Shown one piece after another: positions 34,271 to 43,578 of a DNA stretch of 62,188 nucleotides. Source of the stretch: Pseudomonadota bacterium (GTDB lineage: Bacteria > Pseudomonadota > Gammaproteobacteria > Pseudomonadales > Azotimanducaceae); assembly GCA_027624035.1 (NCBI GenBank), contig JAQBUI010000017.1, positions 1 to 62,188 of the forward strand, read 5' to 3'. The position numbers and the translations under genes are program-made. The notes below the pieces were generated by a model. The model was not told the DNA's origin and ran no database searches. It was given only the letters and a program-made list of their open reading frames with translations. Within the stretch, counting starts at the first letter, position 1. Each line of letters opens with the position of its first letter.

Positions 34271-34511
34271 GTTTACAGCGTCACGCTCAAGGTTGTTTAC
34301 AAGGACAGCTCAAGGCTGTTTACAAGGACAGCTCAAGGCTGTTTACAAGGACAGCTCAAGGCTGTTTATAAGGGCAGCTCAAGGCTGTTTATAAGGACAG
34401 CTCAAGGCTGTTTATAAGGACAGCTCAAGGCTGTTTACAGCGGCAAGCTCAAGGCTGTTTACAAGGACAGCTCAAGGCTGTTTATTAAGGACAGCTCAAG
34501 GCTGTTTTGCT
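34258..34511. repeat. Eleven-unit 23-bp tandem array of mini-hairpins
   Basis: Units beginning GCTCAAGG start at 34261, 34285, 34308, 34331, 34354, 34377, 34400, 34423, 34447, 34470 and 34494; spacing is 23 or 24. Most units contain ACAGCTCAAGGCTGT, a 5-bp stem with a TCAAG loop. The array ends about 60 bases before the CaiB-type gene. No coding potential: the period is not a multiple of three and no family homology is seen. Confidence 0.9.
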
Positions 34512-34571
34512 AGCGCGGCGCTATCGCGGACACTTTCACATTACTATCGGTTACATTCCAGGAGCATTATT

Positions 34572-35708
34572 ATGGGACCACTTGCAGGAACAAAGATCAT
34601 TGAACTGGCCGGGATTGGTCCGGGACCGTTTTGCGGCATGATGCTGGCAGACATGGGCGCGGAGGTGATACGAGTAGACCGTGCCGGTGGTGCCGGCAGG
34701 GGCGGGCGGGATGTCCTTGCCAGGGGTCGAAAATCCATTGCCATCGATCTCAAGCACGCCCGGGGCAGAGAACTGGTTCTCACCCTCTGCCAGGAGGCTG
34801 ACGCCCTGTTCGAGGGCTTCAGGCCGGGTGTGACGGAACGCCTGGGGCTGGGGCCGGACGATTGCATGGCACGGAACCCTAAGCTCGTATACGGCAGGAT
34901 GACGGGATGGGGTCAGGAAGGGCCCATGGCGCAGGCGGCCGGACATGATATCAACTACATCTCGCTGGCTGGCGCGTTGCACGCAATTGGTGCAAAGGGT
35001 GGCAAGCCTGTGCCACCCCTGAACCTGGTCGGTGATTTCGGTGGGGGTGGCATGTTGCTGGCGTTTGGCCTGGTATGTGGGATGCTGGAGGCGCAGCGAT
35101 CCGGACGCGGGCAGGTCGTGGATGCGGCGATGGTCGATGGTGCCGCCATCCTGATGGCGATGTTCTTCACCATGAATGGCATGGGGGCGTTCAAGGATGA
35201 GCGTGGCAGTAACATGCTTGATTCCGGGGCGCACTTCTATGACACCTACGAGACCAGCGACGGCAGGTATATCTCCATTGGTTCTATTGAACCCCAGTTC
35301 TACGCACTGTTGTTGGAAAAGGCTGGTCTGGACAAGGACGAGTTTTCGGCGCAGATGGATCAGTCTCTATGGCCCACCCTCAAGGACAAGGTAGCTGCCG
35401 CATTCAGGACCAGAACGAGAGATGAGTGGTGCGAGATCATGGAAGGCAGTGATGTCTGCTTTGCGCCAGTACTTTCATTGAACGAGGTCCACGAACACCC
35501 CCATAACGTTCATCGTCAGACCTTCGTTCAGCTTGACGGGCTGACCCAGCCTGCACCCGCCCCGCGATTTTCGCGAACCGCTGCCACGCTCAGCCATGGT
35601 GCGCGGCGCCCCGGTGAGGATGGCCGCCAGGTACTGGAATCCGCAGGTATCAGTAGTGACGAAATCGATTCGTTAGTCGAAACAGGAGTGATTGGTCTGC
35701 CTTCCTGA
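34572..35708 (+). CDS. CaiB/BaiF (family III) CoA transferase
   Basis: 378-residue family III CoA-transferase or alpha-methylacyl-CoA racemase. [24 protein letters not shown] at the N-terminus, RGKKSI-type [28 protein letters not shown] and the catalytic-Asp region [15 protein letters not shown] identify it; this Tyr/Ser-rich context resembles Amacr (2-methylacyl-CoA racemase) more than formyl-CoA transferase. [15 protein letters not shown] and ALLLEKAGL follow. ATG 34572 follows AGGAGC. Probably in fatty-acid or steroid-type acyl-CoA metabolism. Confidence 0.88.
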   Translation: MGPLAGTKIIELAGIGPGPFCGMMLADMGAEVIRVDRAGGAGRGGRDVLARGRKSIAIDLKHARGRELVLTLCQEADALFEGFRPGVTERLGLGPDDCMARNPKLVYGRMTGWGQEGPMAQAAGHDINYISLAGALHAIGAKGGKPVPPLNLVGDFGGGGMLLAFGLVCGMLEAQRSGRGQVVDAAMVDGAAILMAMFFTMNGMGAFKDERGSNMLDSGAHFYDTYETSDGRYISIGSIEPQFYALLLEKAGLDKDEFSAQMDQSLWPTLKDKVAAAFRTRTRDEWCEIMEGSDVCFAPVLSLNEVHEHPHNVHRQTFVQLDGLTQPAPAPRFSRTAATLSHGARRPGEDGRQVLESAGISSDEIDSLVETGVIGLPS

Positions 35709-35778
35709 TTCCCGGGCCGGTTGTGTGAGGAGTGCAAAAGCACCGGAAATTCAGCCTTCAGTCCGCCGCCGGCCCCTG

Positions 35779-36064
35779 TGTGCGCCGTCTCGGGCACGCG
35801 GTAGTCGTGCAAGCAAGTGCTCACGCCGGCACCTCGCATCAGTGAACTTCCACGAAGCCTTTAGCGTGCCCGGATCAGGCACGCGTGGTCGTGCAGGGTC
35901 GTGCAGGGTCGTGCAAGAATGTACTCATGCCGGTACCGCACATCAGTACACTTGCGTGAAAGCTCTGCCCAGGAGCCCTCAGCGTGCCCGGGTCGGGCAC
36001 GCCGTTGTCGTGCCGGGAAGTTTTTTCGGGCGGCACAGCGTGCGGCCAGAACTTCCATGAAAGC
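35779..36064 (-). repeat. Three consecutive minus-oriented dispersed repeats
   Basis: Modules begin at about 35779, 35855 and 35974. The third has a perfect hairpin, GCGTGCCC-GGGTC-GGGCACGC, and its reverse complement is nearly identical over ~90 bases to the pair at 48381-48566. The second contains a triplicated GTCGTGCAGG (35888-35917). The 509-base gap between the CoA transferase gene and the next gene is mostly this repeat DNA. Confidence 0.8.
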
Positions 36065-36217
36065 GGCTGGTCCGGGGCCGAGTGGTTCCTCAAAGTCCAT
36101 TTAGCCATTCAATTTGCAATCAATTGGGGTAGAATTCGAGGACTGGCTCAGCGGCCGGCGTGTGGCAAGACGAAGGATCATCAACCAGTGATCAACGACG
36201 ACAACGGGTAACTTCAT

Positions 36218-36733
36218 ATGAGCGTAGAACTACTTGATACAACCCGCTTCCATGGCTTCAGGGTAAGACGGCAGATTGCAGGCAAGACCTACCAGGAATA
36301 TTTCTCACTCAAGAAGGATGGTAAGCGCCTTCGTGGGGCTGCCCGGGCTGAGGTCAAGAAGACTGCCGAAGATCGTGATGCCGTGTTGGCGAAGCAGCAG
36401 GAAAAGGCGAAGGCCCAGGCTGCCAAGACTGCACTGTTTGACAAAGATGGTAAGGTGCGGGGCATTCTGTTCCGAATGAAGACGGAGAAGAGCGGTACCC
36501 AGACGCCGGTATTCCAGATCGGGATCATGTCTGCGAAGGTCGACAAGATTGTCAACACGACTGTCTCCATCAACCTTCATGGCTTGTCAGGCGCATGGCA
36601 GAAGGCCGTTGATTTCTATACAGACCACAAGAAGATTTCAAAGCGAACCCAGACCTATAAGAAATTACTCGCTTCCCAGCCTACCAAGGCACAACTTGAT
36701 GCCATGAAGCGAAAGCGTCGCAAGAAGCGGTAG
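36218..36733 (+). CDS. Orphan basic protein, possibly nucleic-acid binding
   Basis: 171 residues, strongly basic. The first ~35 residues (FHGFRVRRQIAGKTYQEYFSL) resemble the three-strand AP2 or integrase-arm type DNA-binding sheet. A Lys/Ala-rich helix follows (KKTAEDRDAVLAKQQEKAKAQ), then a beta-rich middle and a very basic end, MKRKRRKKR. I do not recognise the family. ATG 36218 lacks a strong ribosome-binding site. Flanked upstream by three repeat modules and isolated from operons, it could be a horizontally acquired or mobile-element-derived gene. Confidence 0.6.
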   Translation: MSVELLDTTRFHGFRVRRQIAGKTYQEYFSLKKDGKRLRGAARAEVKKTAEDRDAVLAKQQEKAKAQAAKTALFDKDGKVRGILFRMKTEKSGTQTPVFQIGIMSAKVDKIVNTTVSINLHGLSGAWQKAVDFYTDHKKISKRTQTYKKLLASQPTKAQLDAMKRKRRKKR

Positions 36734-36822
36734 CCATTGGCCGGATGCCCGATCAGAAACCGGGTTGACTCCGGGGAAGAATGTACGACTCGTGAACAGC
36801 TTTTGGGATTGCCCGGATCGTT

Positions 36823-38730
36823 TTGGATAAATACAGGTCAGCGTTTCAACAGTCATTGAATGACCCGGCAACGTTCTGGCAGGATCAGTCCAGACGGATT
36901 GCATGGTACCAGGCGCCTGCCTCCATCATGTCAACCGATGACAACGGCAATGCCCGTTGGTTTGCAGATGGAACGCTCAACACCGCCTATCTCGCCCTTG
37001 ACTACCACGTCGAAGAGGGTCGCGGAGACCAGTTGGCGCTGATCTACGATTCTCCAGTCACGGACACCCGGGCCACCTTTACCTTTACCGAGCTTCGAGA
37101 CCGCGTAGCAAGCTTCGCGGGCGTTCTGGTGTCACTGGGCGTCGTCAAGGGTGACCGGGTGATCATCTACCTGCCTATGATCCCGGAAGCGGTCATTGCG
37201 ATGCTCGCCTGTGCCAGAATTGGCGCGGTCCACTCTGTGGTCTTTGGTGGTTTTGCTCCGCGGGAACTGGCTAGCCGGATTGACGATGCGGAGCCGAAGG
37301 TACTGCTGACTGCCAGTTGTGGCATCGAGGTCAACAACATCATTGCCTACAAGCCGATGGTGGACGAGGCCCGTCGGCTGGCGAGCCATCAGACCTGGCA
37401 ATGCGTCGTCCTGCAGCGCCCGCAATGTCGTGCCGAAACAGGTGCCTTCGACCATGACTGGCAGGACCTTGATGCTGCGGCCGAGCCGCAACCACCAGTG
37501 GCAGTGGGCGCAACTGACCCGCTGTATATCCTCTATACGTCGGGAACCACCGGCAAGCCCAAGGGCGTGGTGCGGGATCATGGTGGCCATGCAGTGGCGC
37601 TTCGATACAGCATGCACGCGATCTATGGTGCATTGCCCGGTGACGTGTTCTGGGCTGCGTCCGATGTTGGCTGGGTGGTTGGCCATTCCTATATTGTTTA
37701 TGCACCGCTCATAACGGGTTGTACCACCGTGCTGTTCGAAGGCAAACCGGTGAGAACACCGGATGCCAGCACCTTCTGGCGCATTATTGACACCTGCAAG
37801 GTAAACATATTCTTTACCGCGCCGACGGCTTTCAGAGCCATTCGCAAGGAAGACCCCGAGGCCGCCCTGCTTGCCTCCCATGACATCTCGTCGTTGCGAA
37901 CTCTGTTCGTAGCGGGAGAACGGACCGACCCGCCGACCTATCACTGGCTGGTGGAGAAGCTGGGGGTGCCGGTTGTGGACCACTGGTGGCAGACAGAAAC
38001 CGGCTGGCCAATTTGCGCCAACCCGGTCGGCATTGATCAGATGGACAACAAGGCAGGCTCCGTTGCCGTGCCGGTACCGGGTTTTGATGTTCAGGTCCTC
38101 GGCGAGGATCATTTGCGGATGGGGGTCAGAGAAGAGGGCGATGTGGTAATCCGGCTGCCACTGCCGCCTGGATGTCTGCCTACGGTCTGGGGGAATCATG
38201 AGCGCTTCCGTGAGGGCTATCTGTCCCAGCACCCCGGGTTCTACCACACGGGGGACGGTGGCTACATTGACGAGGAAGGCTACCTCTACATCATGGGCCG
38301 GACCGATGATGTCATCAATGTCGCCGGTCATCGGCTGTCTACAGGTGAACTTGAGGAGGTCGTCGCCAATCATCCTGCTGTGGCCGAATGTGCGGTTATC
38401 GGCATCGAGGACCGGGAAAAGGGGCAGATTCCTGTCGCCCTGGTACTGCTCAAGGACGGAGCGAATATTACTGCCGAGGCGATGCAGCAGGAGATCGTCA
38501 GCAGCGTTCGGCGGGACATTGGTGCCTTCGCCAACCTGAAGAGAATCCTCCCGGTGGCCCGATTGCCTAAAACGAGGTCGGGCAAGATCCTGCGTCGGGT
38601 GATGCGCTGTATTGCCGATGGCAGGGACTATGATCCGCCTGCGACCATTGATGATCCGGCCATCCTGGAAGAGCTGCGGACGGCACTGATCAACAATAAT
38701 ATTGGATTGATAGCTGAGGAGCACAAGTGA
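36823..38730 (+). CDS. prpE: Propionyl-CoA synthetase (acyl-CoA synthetase)
   Basis: Acyl-adenylate-forming enzyme that activates propionate (or acetate) with ATP and CoA. GAVHSVVFGGFAPRELASRI, LYTSGTTGKPKGVVRDHGGH (P-loop) and DHWWQTETGWPI are ANL-family signatures with a PrpE-like flavour. DVINVAGHRLSTGELEE and the C-terminal lysine segment RSGKILRRVMR complete the two domains. 635 residues. The start is TTG 36823, the only candidate between the in-frame stop at 36793 and the conserved N-terminus. The stop overlaps the next gene's GTG (GTGA). It may work with the PrpC-like synthase at the left edge. Confidence 0.92.
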   Translation: MDKYRSAFQQSLNDPATFWQDQSRRIAWYQAPASIMSTDDNGNARWFADGTLNTAYLALDYHVEEGRGDQLALIYDSPVTDTRATFTFTELRDRVASFAGVLVSLGVVKGDRVIIYLPMIPEAVIAMLACARIGAVHSVVFGGFAPRELASRIDDAEPKVLLTASCGIEVNNIIAYKPMVDEARRLASHQTWQCVVLQRPQCRAETGAFDHDWQDLDAAAEPQPPVAVGATDPLYILYTSGTTGKPKGVVRDHGGHAVALRYSMHAIYGALPGDVFWAASDVGWVVGHSYIVYAPLITGCTTVLFEGKPVRTPDASTFWRIIDTCKVNIFFTAPTAFRAIRKEDPEAALLASHDISSLRTLFVAGERTDPPTYHWLVEKLGVPVVDHWWQTETGWPICANPVGIDQMDNKAGSVAVPVPGFDVQVLGEDHLRMGVREEGDVVIRLPLPPGCLPTVWGNHERFREGYLSQHPGFYHTGDGGYIDEEGYLYIMGRTDDVINVAGHRLSTGELEEVVANHPAVAECAVIGIEDREKGQIPVALVLLKDGANITAEAMQQEIVSSVRRDIGAFANLKRILPVARLPKTRSGKILRRVMRCIADGRDYDPPATIDDPAILEELRTALINNNIGLIAEEHK

Positions 38731-39491
38731 GCGGAAGCGTATTGATTACCGGGGCGTCATCAGGATTTGGCGAGGCTGCAGCCCGCAGGTTCGCAGCTGC
38801 AGGGTACCCGTTGGTGCTGGTGGCCAGGCGTCAGGAACGAATCGATGCCCTGGTGGAAGAACTCTCGTCTCGAACCCCCTGTCACGGGGTGGTGCTGGAC
38901 GTTCGTGACAGACAGTCAGTCACGGACCGGTTAGGGAGCCTGCCAGAGCCGTTTGATGACGTCGAGGTGCTGGTCAATAATGCTGGCCTCGCCCTCGGAA
39001 TGGGCGGGGCGGATACGGCAGACCTGGACCACTGGGACACCATGGTCGATACCAACATCAAGGGCGTGATGTACTGCACCCGAACGATTCTTCCGTCAAT
39101 GGTCAGTCGAGGTGGCGGGCATATTGTCAATCTGGGCAGCGTCGCGGCCAGCTGGCCCTACCCGGGTGGCAACGCCTATGGCGGCAGCAAGGCATTTGTC
39201 CAGCAGTTTTCGCGAAATCTGCGTACCGATCTGTCCGGCAAGAACATCCGGGTATCCTGTGTGGAACCGGGCATGTGCGAGACGGAGTTCTCACTGGTAC
39301 GGTTCGAGGGTGATGCTGCCAAGGCGGATGCCGTCTATGACGGGATGCAGCCGTTGTCGGCCGCGGATGTGGCGGAGATCATCTTCTGGGTGACCTCGCT
39401 GCCTGCTCACATCAATGTGAATCAGCTCGAGGTGATGCCCGTGACCCAGACCTGGTCGCCATTTGCGGTCCATCGGGACCAGCCCGGATGA
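38727..39491 (+). CDS. Short-chain dehydrogenase (YdfG-like)
   Basis: 254-residue NADP-dependent SDR. GASSGFGEAAARRF is the nucleotide-binding glycine motif, NNAGLALG and S-Y-K catalytic residues are seen in NLGSVAASWPYPGGNAYGGSKAF. The sequence most resembles 3-hydroxy acid (serine/3-hydroxypropionate) dehydrogenase YdfG, and ends NVNQLEVMPVTQTWSPF. GTG 38727 overlaps the prpE stop, so it is translationally coupled to prpE; a 3-hydroxypropionate/propionate link is possible. Confidence 0.88.
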   Translation: MSGSVLITGASSGFGEAAARRFAAAGYPLVLVARRQERIDALVEELSSRTPCHGVVLDVRDRQSVTDRLGSLPEPFDDVEVLVNNAGLALGMGGADTADLDHWDTMVDTNIKGVMYCTRTILPSMVSRGGGHIVNLGSVAASWPYPGGNAYGGSKAFVQQFSRNLRTDLSGKNIRVSCVEPGMCETEFSLVRFEGDAAKADAVYDGMQPLSAADVAEIIFWVTSLPAHINVNQLEVMPVTQTWSPFAVHRDQPG

Positions 39492-39610
39492 CCCATGGCC
39501 GACTGCCGTTCGGGTCTCCGGTTCCGGCAGGCTTGCGCCGACGGTCAGGTGTGGGTGCCCAATACATATGAAATCACCTATAATCTCACTGTTCCCAATT
39601 GGCACTTCCC

Positions 39611-39976
39611 ATGATTATTGTTCACGGTACATTCATCGTAAAGCCCGAAGTGCAGAATGATGCGTTGGAGATGATGCGCCAGATGGCAGTCGCGAGTCGG
39701 GCTGAGCGCGGCTGCATCACCTATGAGTTCTACATGGGTGTGTCCGATCCGAATACAATGCTGCTGTTTCAGGAGTGGGAGTCAGTCGAAGCCCTGCAGG
39801 ATCATCTGGACACCGAGCACATGGAGGAGTTCGTTCGTCATTTGCCCCAGATCCTGAATGGCGAAGTGGCTACCCGTCGATATGAAGTGCGAGTCAATCG
39901 GGACGAGTCCATCGGCGCCCAGGATGTTGACGCTGTCCGCCCGGAGATTGAGACCCGCGAGAAGATTGTCCACTGA
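39611..39976 (+). CDS. Antibiotic biosynthesis monooxygenase (ABM)-fold protein
   Basis: 121-residue dimeric ferredoxin-like ABM/YgiN-family protein. MIIVHGTFIVKPEVQNDALE, MRQMAVASRAERGCITYEFY and WESVEALQDHLDTEHMEEFV are characteristic of quinol/monooxygenase-like members. ATG 39611; the frame opens at TTG 39599. The last three codons and stop lie inside a 14-bp tandem repeat. It follows the SDR gene by about 120 bases. Confidence 0.82.
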   Translation: MIIVHGTFIVKPEVQNDALEMMRQMAVASRAERGCITYEFYMGVSDPNTMLLFQEWESVEALQDHLDTEHMEEFVRHLPQILNGEVATRRYEVRVNRDESIGAQDVDAVRPEIETREKIVH

Positions 39977-40016
39977 AGATTGTCCACTGAAGATTGTCTA
40001 CTGAAGATTGTCCACT
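39961..40016. repeat. Four-unit 14-bp tandem repeat
   Basis: GAAGATTGTCCACT occurs at 39961, 39975, 39989 (one change) and 40003. The first unit encodes the C-terminus of the ABM protein and TGA is formed at the unit junction. The array ends four bases before the GTG start of the next gene, so it replaces a normal ribosome-binding region. Confidence 0.9.
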
Positions 40017-40019
40017 CAC

Positions 40020-40505
40020 GTGAATTCAGTCCAGCCCCGTTTTGAAGCTCTGGCTCTGCTGGTGTTGCTGCTCGGTCTCGTCGCTTGTGAAAAGCAGCCG
40101 CCGGACTTCAAGGACACCGCTGGTAATGGATACCACTATGCCGATTTCACGGGGCGCTATCTGGTCATCAATTACTGGGCGACCTGGTGTGCACCCTGTC
40201 GTCATGAAATTCCCGAACTCAATGAACTGGCTGTCACACACTCGGATGATCTGGTGATCTTTGGTGTCAATTTCGAGGAAGTATCGCCTTCCCAGATGGC
40301 GCAAGACGTTGCCAGAATGGGCATCACCTTCCCCGTCTATGAGGCCGACCCGTCTTTCAGGTTCGAGGTCGACAAGCCCCAGGTGTTGCCGACCACACTG
40401 ATCATCGACCCGGATGGCAAGCTCATGACCACTCTGGTCGGACCCCAGACCGCAGAGACCCTGTTGGCCGCAATGGGCCTTGCACACGAGCCCGCCAGCC
40501 ACTAG
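40020..40505 (+). CDS. TlpA-like thioredoxin-fold lipoprotein
   Basis: Periplasmic membrane-anchored thiol-disulfide protein. From GTG 40020 the protein has a lipoprotein signal ending LGLVAC (Cys23). The redox motif WCAPC is at residues 56-60, and the cis-Pro segment LPTTLIIDPDGK is typical of TlpA/ResA. 161 residues. Could reduce c-type cytochrome apoproteins or other extracytoplasmic thiols. No ribosome-binding site is visible because the tandem repeat abuts the start; TTG 40008 is the other candidate. Confidence 0.83.
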   Translation: MNSVQPRFEALALLVLLLGLVACEKQPPDFKDTAGNGYHYADFTGRYLVINYWATWCAPCRHEIPELNELAVTHSDDLVIFGVNFEEVSPSQMAQDVARMGITFPVYEADPSFRFEVDKPQVLPTTLIIDPDGKLMTTLVGPQTAETLLAAMGLAHEPASH

Positions 40506-40554
40506 TTCCCCAGATCGGGATGGCTGCCAGACGTCTGCAGGCTGACCTTACTGA

Positions 40555-42267
40555 TTATGCTTTCGCGATGGTCTGGCAGATCTCATCAACGGCGTCTGCG
40601 ACGGGGAGATCACGAGTTTCACCAGAGTCCCTCCGGGTGACCTCAACGACATTCCCGGCAAGCCCACGTTCCCCGATCACAATCCGATAGGGTATGCCGA
40701 TCAGTTCAGCATCGGCAAATTTCGGTCCCGGCCGACCTTCGCGATCATCAATCAGTACCTCGACGCCCCTGGCGCTGAGTTCGCCATAGACGGCTTCCAC
40801 CGTCTCATCGACCGCCTCGACGTTCTTGGGGTTGATGGGGATGATCACAACATGGAACGGTGCAAGGTTCAGCGGCCAGATCATTCCTTTATCATCGTGT
40901 TTCTGTTCAATAATGGCGCCTACCAGACGGGAAACTCCCATTCCATAGCAGCCCATACTCATCACCACCGCCTTGCCGCTATCGTCAAGCACGGTGGCGT
41001 TCATGGCTTTTGAGTACTTGTCACCCAGCTGAAAGATGTGTCCGACCTCGATTCCACGTTTGATCAGTATCTCGCCATCCCCATCCGGGCTGGCGTCACC
41101 TTGCTCAATGTCACGCAGGTCGTAGACGGCCTGGATCTGGCAGTCCCGCCCCCAGTTGACATTGCGAAGATGATATCCGTCACGGTTGGCGCCACAGATG
41201 AAATTGCGTCGTGCGGCGGCACTGCGATCTGCAATGACCGGGATGGGTAGCCCGACCACGCCGATAGAACCGGGTCCACATCCGCAGACCTGCCTGATGT
41301 CTGCTTCGCTGGCCAGCGTCAGCGGCGCCGCGATCTCAGCGAGTTTTTCCGCCTTGAGCGGGTTCAGTTGATGGTCTCCCCGGATGGCGAGCGCGACCAG
41401 CGGTGTTTGGCTTCCCTTGACGATCAACGTCTTGATGGTTTTTTCAGGTGCGACGCTGGCGAACCTGCTGAGCTGCTCTATGGTCCCGATGCCGGGCGTG
41501 TGAAAGTCTGCCATCGCTGACAGTTCTTCTTCGTCAGCGGGTGGCGAGACGGCTTCGGCCATCTCAACGTTGGCGGCATAGCGGCCACCTGAACTGAACG
41601 CGATGCGGTCTTCCCCCGAGTCCGCCAGCACATGGAATTCCATCGAGGCGCTACCGCCGATGCTGCCCGTATCGGCCAGTACCGGTCGAAAATCCAGTCC
41701 CATACGGCCCAGAATCCGGCTATAGGTCTGATGCATCAGGTCATAGGTCTGGCGGAGGCTGTCGACATCCATGTGGAAGGAATAGGCGTCTTTCATCAGA
41801 AACTCACGAGCACGGAGCACCCCAAATCTGGGCCTTGTTTCGTCGCGGAATTTGGTCTGGATCTGATAGAAGTTTACCGGTAACTGCCGATGGCTGTGTA
41901 ACTCGGAGCGTGCCAGATCAGTAATCACTTCCTCGTGGGTGGGGCCGAAACAGAATTCCCGGTCGTGACGGTCATTGATGCGCAGCAGCAGGCCATCATC
42001 ATACTGGCTCCATCGACCGGATTCCCGCCACAGTTCGGCGGGCTGGATGACAGGCAACATGACTTCAAGGGCCCCCGAAGCGTTCATCTCTTCTCGAACG
42101 AGGTGTTCAATCTTGTGCAGCACACGTAGCCCGATGGGCAGCCATGTGTAGATTCCAGACGCGAGTTTCCGGATGAATCCGGCTCGGAGCAGCAACTGGT
42201 GACTGACGATCTCCGCGTCGGCGGGGGTCTCCTTGGTGGTCGAAATATTGTAGCGAGATGCTCTCAT
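40555..42267 (-). CDS. proS: Prolyl-tRNA synthetase, bacterial type
   Basis: Charges tRNA-Pro. ATG 42267 begins [20 protein letters not shown], the usual N-terminus, giving 570 residues. Class II motifs appear as [19 protein letters not shown] (motif 1), [28 protein letters not shown] (motif 2, in part) and [17 protein letters not shown] (motif 3). The insertion domain between motifs 2 and 3 ([15 protein letters not shown].. region) is the YbaK-like editing domain that clears Ala-tRNA-Pro. No strong ribosome-binding site at the start. Confidence 0.96.
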   Translation of the reverse strand: MRASRYNISTTKETPADAEIVSHQLLLRAGFIRKLASGIYTWLPIGLRVLHKIEHLVREEMNASGALEVMLPVIQPAELWRESGRWSQYDDGLLLRINDRHDREFCFGPTHEEVITDLARSELHSHRQLPVNFYQIQTKFRDETRPRFGVLRAREFLMKDAYSFHMDVDSLRQTYDLMHQTYSRILGRMGLDFRPVLADTGSIGGSASMEFHVLADSGEDRIAFSSGGRYAANVEMAEAVSPPADEEELSAMADFHTPGIGTIEQLSRFASVAPEKTIKTLIVKGSQTPLVALAIRGDHQLNPLKAEKLAEIAAPLTLASEADIRQVCGCGPGSIGVVGLPIPVIADRSAAARRNFICGANRDGYHLRNVNWGRDCQIQAVYDLRDIEQGDASPDGDGEILIKRGIEVGHIFQLGDKYSKAMNATVLDDSGKAVVMSMGCYGMGVSRLVGAIIEQKHDDKGMIWPLNLAPFHVVIIPINPKNVEAVDETVEAVYGELSARGVEVLIDDREGRPGPKFADAELIGIPYRIVIGERGLAGNVVEVTRRDSGETRDLPVADAVDEICQTIAKA

Positions 42268-42404
42268 AGATTCAGTGAACTGTGTTCCTGGGCAGCATCT
42301 ATTGAACACACAACGGACGGTTTAGTAAATGCTGTTAGTCCGTGGTCCGGACCATGGAGGGTTTCCCGGTCAGAGGCACTAATGTCTGCGTCCGGAAAGG
42401 AGGA

Positions 42405-42436
42405 GGGGGCGGGTCGGCTTTGGCGGACCCACCCCC
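42405..42436 (-). terminator. GC-rich stem-loop after the HU gene
   Basis: GGGGG(C)GGGTC and GACCC(A)CCCCC pair with one mismatch around a GGCTTTGGCG loop. It lies 18 bases past the HU-like gene stop on the minus strand. The following bases are TCCTCCTTTCC rather than a pure U-tract. Confidence 0.6.
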
Positions 42437-42453
42437 TGAGTCTGGGAATGCTC

Positions 42454-42888
42454 CTAGACGAAGTCTTTCAGGGACTTCAGTGGCAGGACCTTGACCTTGG
42501 TGCTGGCGGGTTTGGCCGCGATGTCCATGGTCTCACCGGGGCGGAACGGGTTGGGAACCCCTTTCCTTGCCTTCCTGGCAGGCTTCTTGACTGTCTTGAT
42601 CTTGAGCAGTCCGGGCAGCGTGAATTCGCCGGTGCTGCCCTTTTTCACGTGACGTTCTATCAAATCGGACAGTTCATCGAGCACTTCACCCACCTGCCTT
42701 TTGGTCAGGCCGGTGTTGTCAGCGATTTCAGCCAAAATCTGACTCTTGGTGTACCTGTCTCTGATTGCCGTAGTCTTTTTCTTGGCAGTTGCTTTTGCCG
42801 GGGTCGCCGGAGCCTTCTTTGCCGGAGCCTTCTTTGCAGTTGTTTTCTGTGCAGTTGCCTTCTTTACGGGTGCCTTTGTTGCTGCCAT
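42454..42888 (-). CDS. HU-family DNA-binding protein with histone-H1-like tail
   Basis: 144 residues in two parts. Residues ~1-45 are Lys/Ala/Pro-rich (KKATAQKTTAKKAPAKKAP), like eukaryotic H1 or the AlgP/Hc tails. Residues ~46-144 form an HU/IHF fold: YTKSQILAEIADNTGLTKRQ, LDELSDLIERHV, FTLPGLLKIKTVKKPARKAR, GVPNPFRPGETMDIAAKPA. The NPFRPGE segment corresponds to the DNA-intercalating arm. ATG 42888 after AAGGAA is chosen over ATG 42909. Likely a nucleoid protein that both bends and condenses DNA. Confidence 0.88.
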   Translation of the reverse strand: MAATKAPVKKATAQKTTAKKAPAKKAPATPAKATAKKKTTAIRDRYTKSQILAEIADNTGLTKRQVGEVLDELSDLIERHVKKGSTGEFTLPGLLKIKTVKKPARKARKGVPNPFRPGETMDIAAKPASTKVKVLPLKSLKDFV

Positions 42889-43094
42889 TTGAGTTCCTTG
42901 TTGGTCCAATAGAGGTGGTCTTTCCTGTTGTGTATCTCTTGGCCCTTAACCGGGGAGCAGCTAAAAGGCCCAAAAAAGGCAATTTTTTGCCTTCTTTTTG
43001 TGGATGCATTTATATCCGATTGCCCTGACCCTATCAAGAGAGACGCCAGGTTTTAGACGGGCTTGCCAGTGTTCGCCCACCGCCTCCTTTACTG

Positions 43095-43100
43095 TATAAT
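43095..43100 (+). promoter_or_regulatory. -10 box upstream of fmdB
   Basis: TATAAT with a poor -35 region (TTCGCC at 17-base spacing) lies 36 bases upstream of the FmdB-type gene ATG. Probably the promoter of the fmdB-aspS-yebC-ruv cluster. Confidence 0.45.
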
Positions 43101-43135
43101 CCGCTGCCCTCTGGGACCCGTTCGGGGAATGATGG

Positions 43136-43543
43136 ATGCCAATTTACGAATACCAATGCTCTTCGTGTGATCACGAACTGGAAAAGTTACAGAAGATTTC
43201 TGATCAGCCCTTGAGTGATTGCCCTGCTTGCGGCAAGGCCACATTGAAAAAGAAAATCTCGGCAGCGGCGTTCCGGCTCAAAGGAAGCGGCTGGTACGAG
43301 ACGGACTTCAAGACTGGAAAGAAGAAGAACATCATTGGAGGTGCCTCCGGGGACGGGGGCAGTGACGCCAGTCAGTCCAGTGGTGGCGATGGTACGAGTG
43401 GCAGTAGCAGCGACAGCAAGAGCACTGAATCCAAGAAATCTCCGGCGAAAGACAGCGGCTCGGGTACGAGTGCGGGCGCTGGTACGAGCGCGGGTTCCGG
43501 GTCCACCAGTACCAAGTCCGATTCCAACACCGCGTCCCGTTAG
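43136..43543 (+). CDS. FmdB-type zinc-ribbon protein
   Basis: 135-residue protein with an N-terminal FmdB/YhhA zinc ribbon: MPIYEYQCSSCDHELEKLQ gives the first CxxC and SDCPACGKATLKK the second. SAAAFRLKGSGWYETDFK is the conserved extension. The C-terminal ~65 residues are Ser/Gly/Thr-rich low complexity (ending NTASR). Function unknown; the gene precedes aspS in many gammaproteobacteria, as here. Confidence 0.92.
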   Translation: MPIYEYQCSSCDHELEKLQKISDQPLSDCPACGKATLKKKISAAAFRLKGSGWYETDFKTGKKKNIIGGASGDGGSDASQSSGGDGTSGSSSDSKSTESKKSPAKDSGSGTSAGAGTSAGSGSTSTKSDSNTASR

Positions 43544-43578
43544 CAACCGGGGCAGCACCAAAAAGCCAGGGGTAAACT

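Noticed and set aside
34181..34417. Open frame across the 23-bp tandem array
   Set aside because: Arises from the repeat; the period is not a multiple of three and several frames are open equally.
34258..34511. CRISPR array
   Set aside because: Units are contiguous with no unique spacers and no cas genes nearby.
36793..36822. Upstream extension of prpE
   Set aside because: An in-frame TGA at 36793 limits the frame; TTG 36823 is the only start that keeps the conserved N-terminus.
37132..38724. 530-codon open frame antisense to prpE
   Set aside because: It mirrors a strongly conserved gene frame, has no family resemblance and no ribosome-binding site; long antisense frames are common in GC-rich genes.
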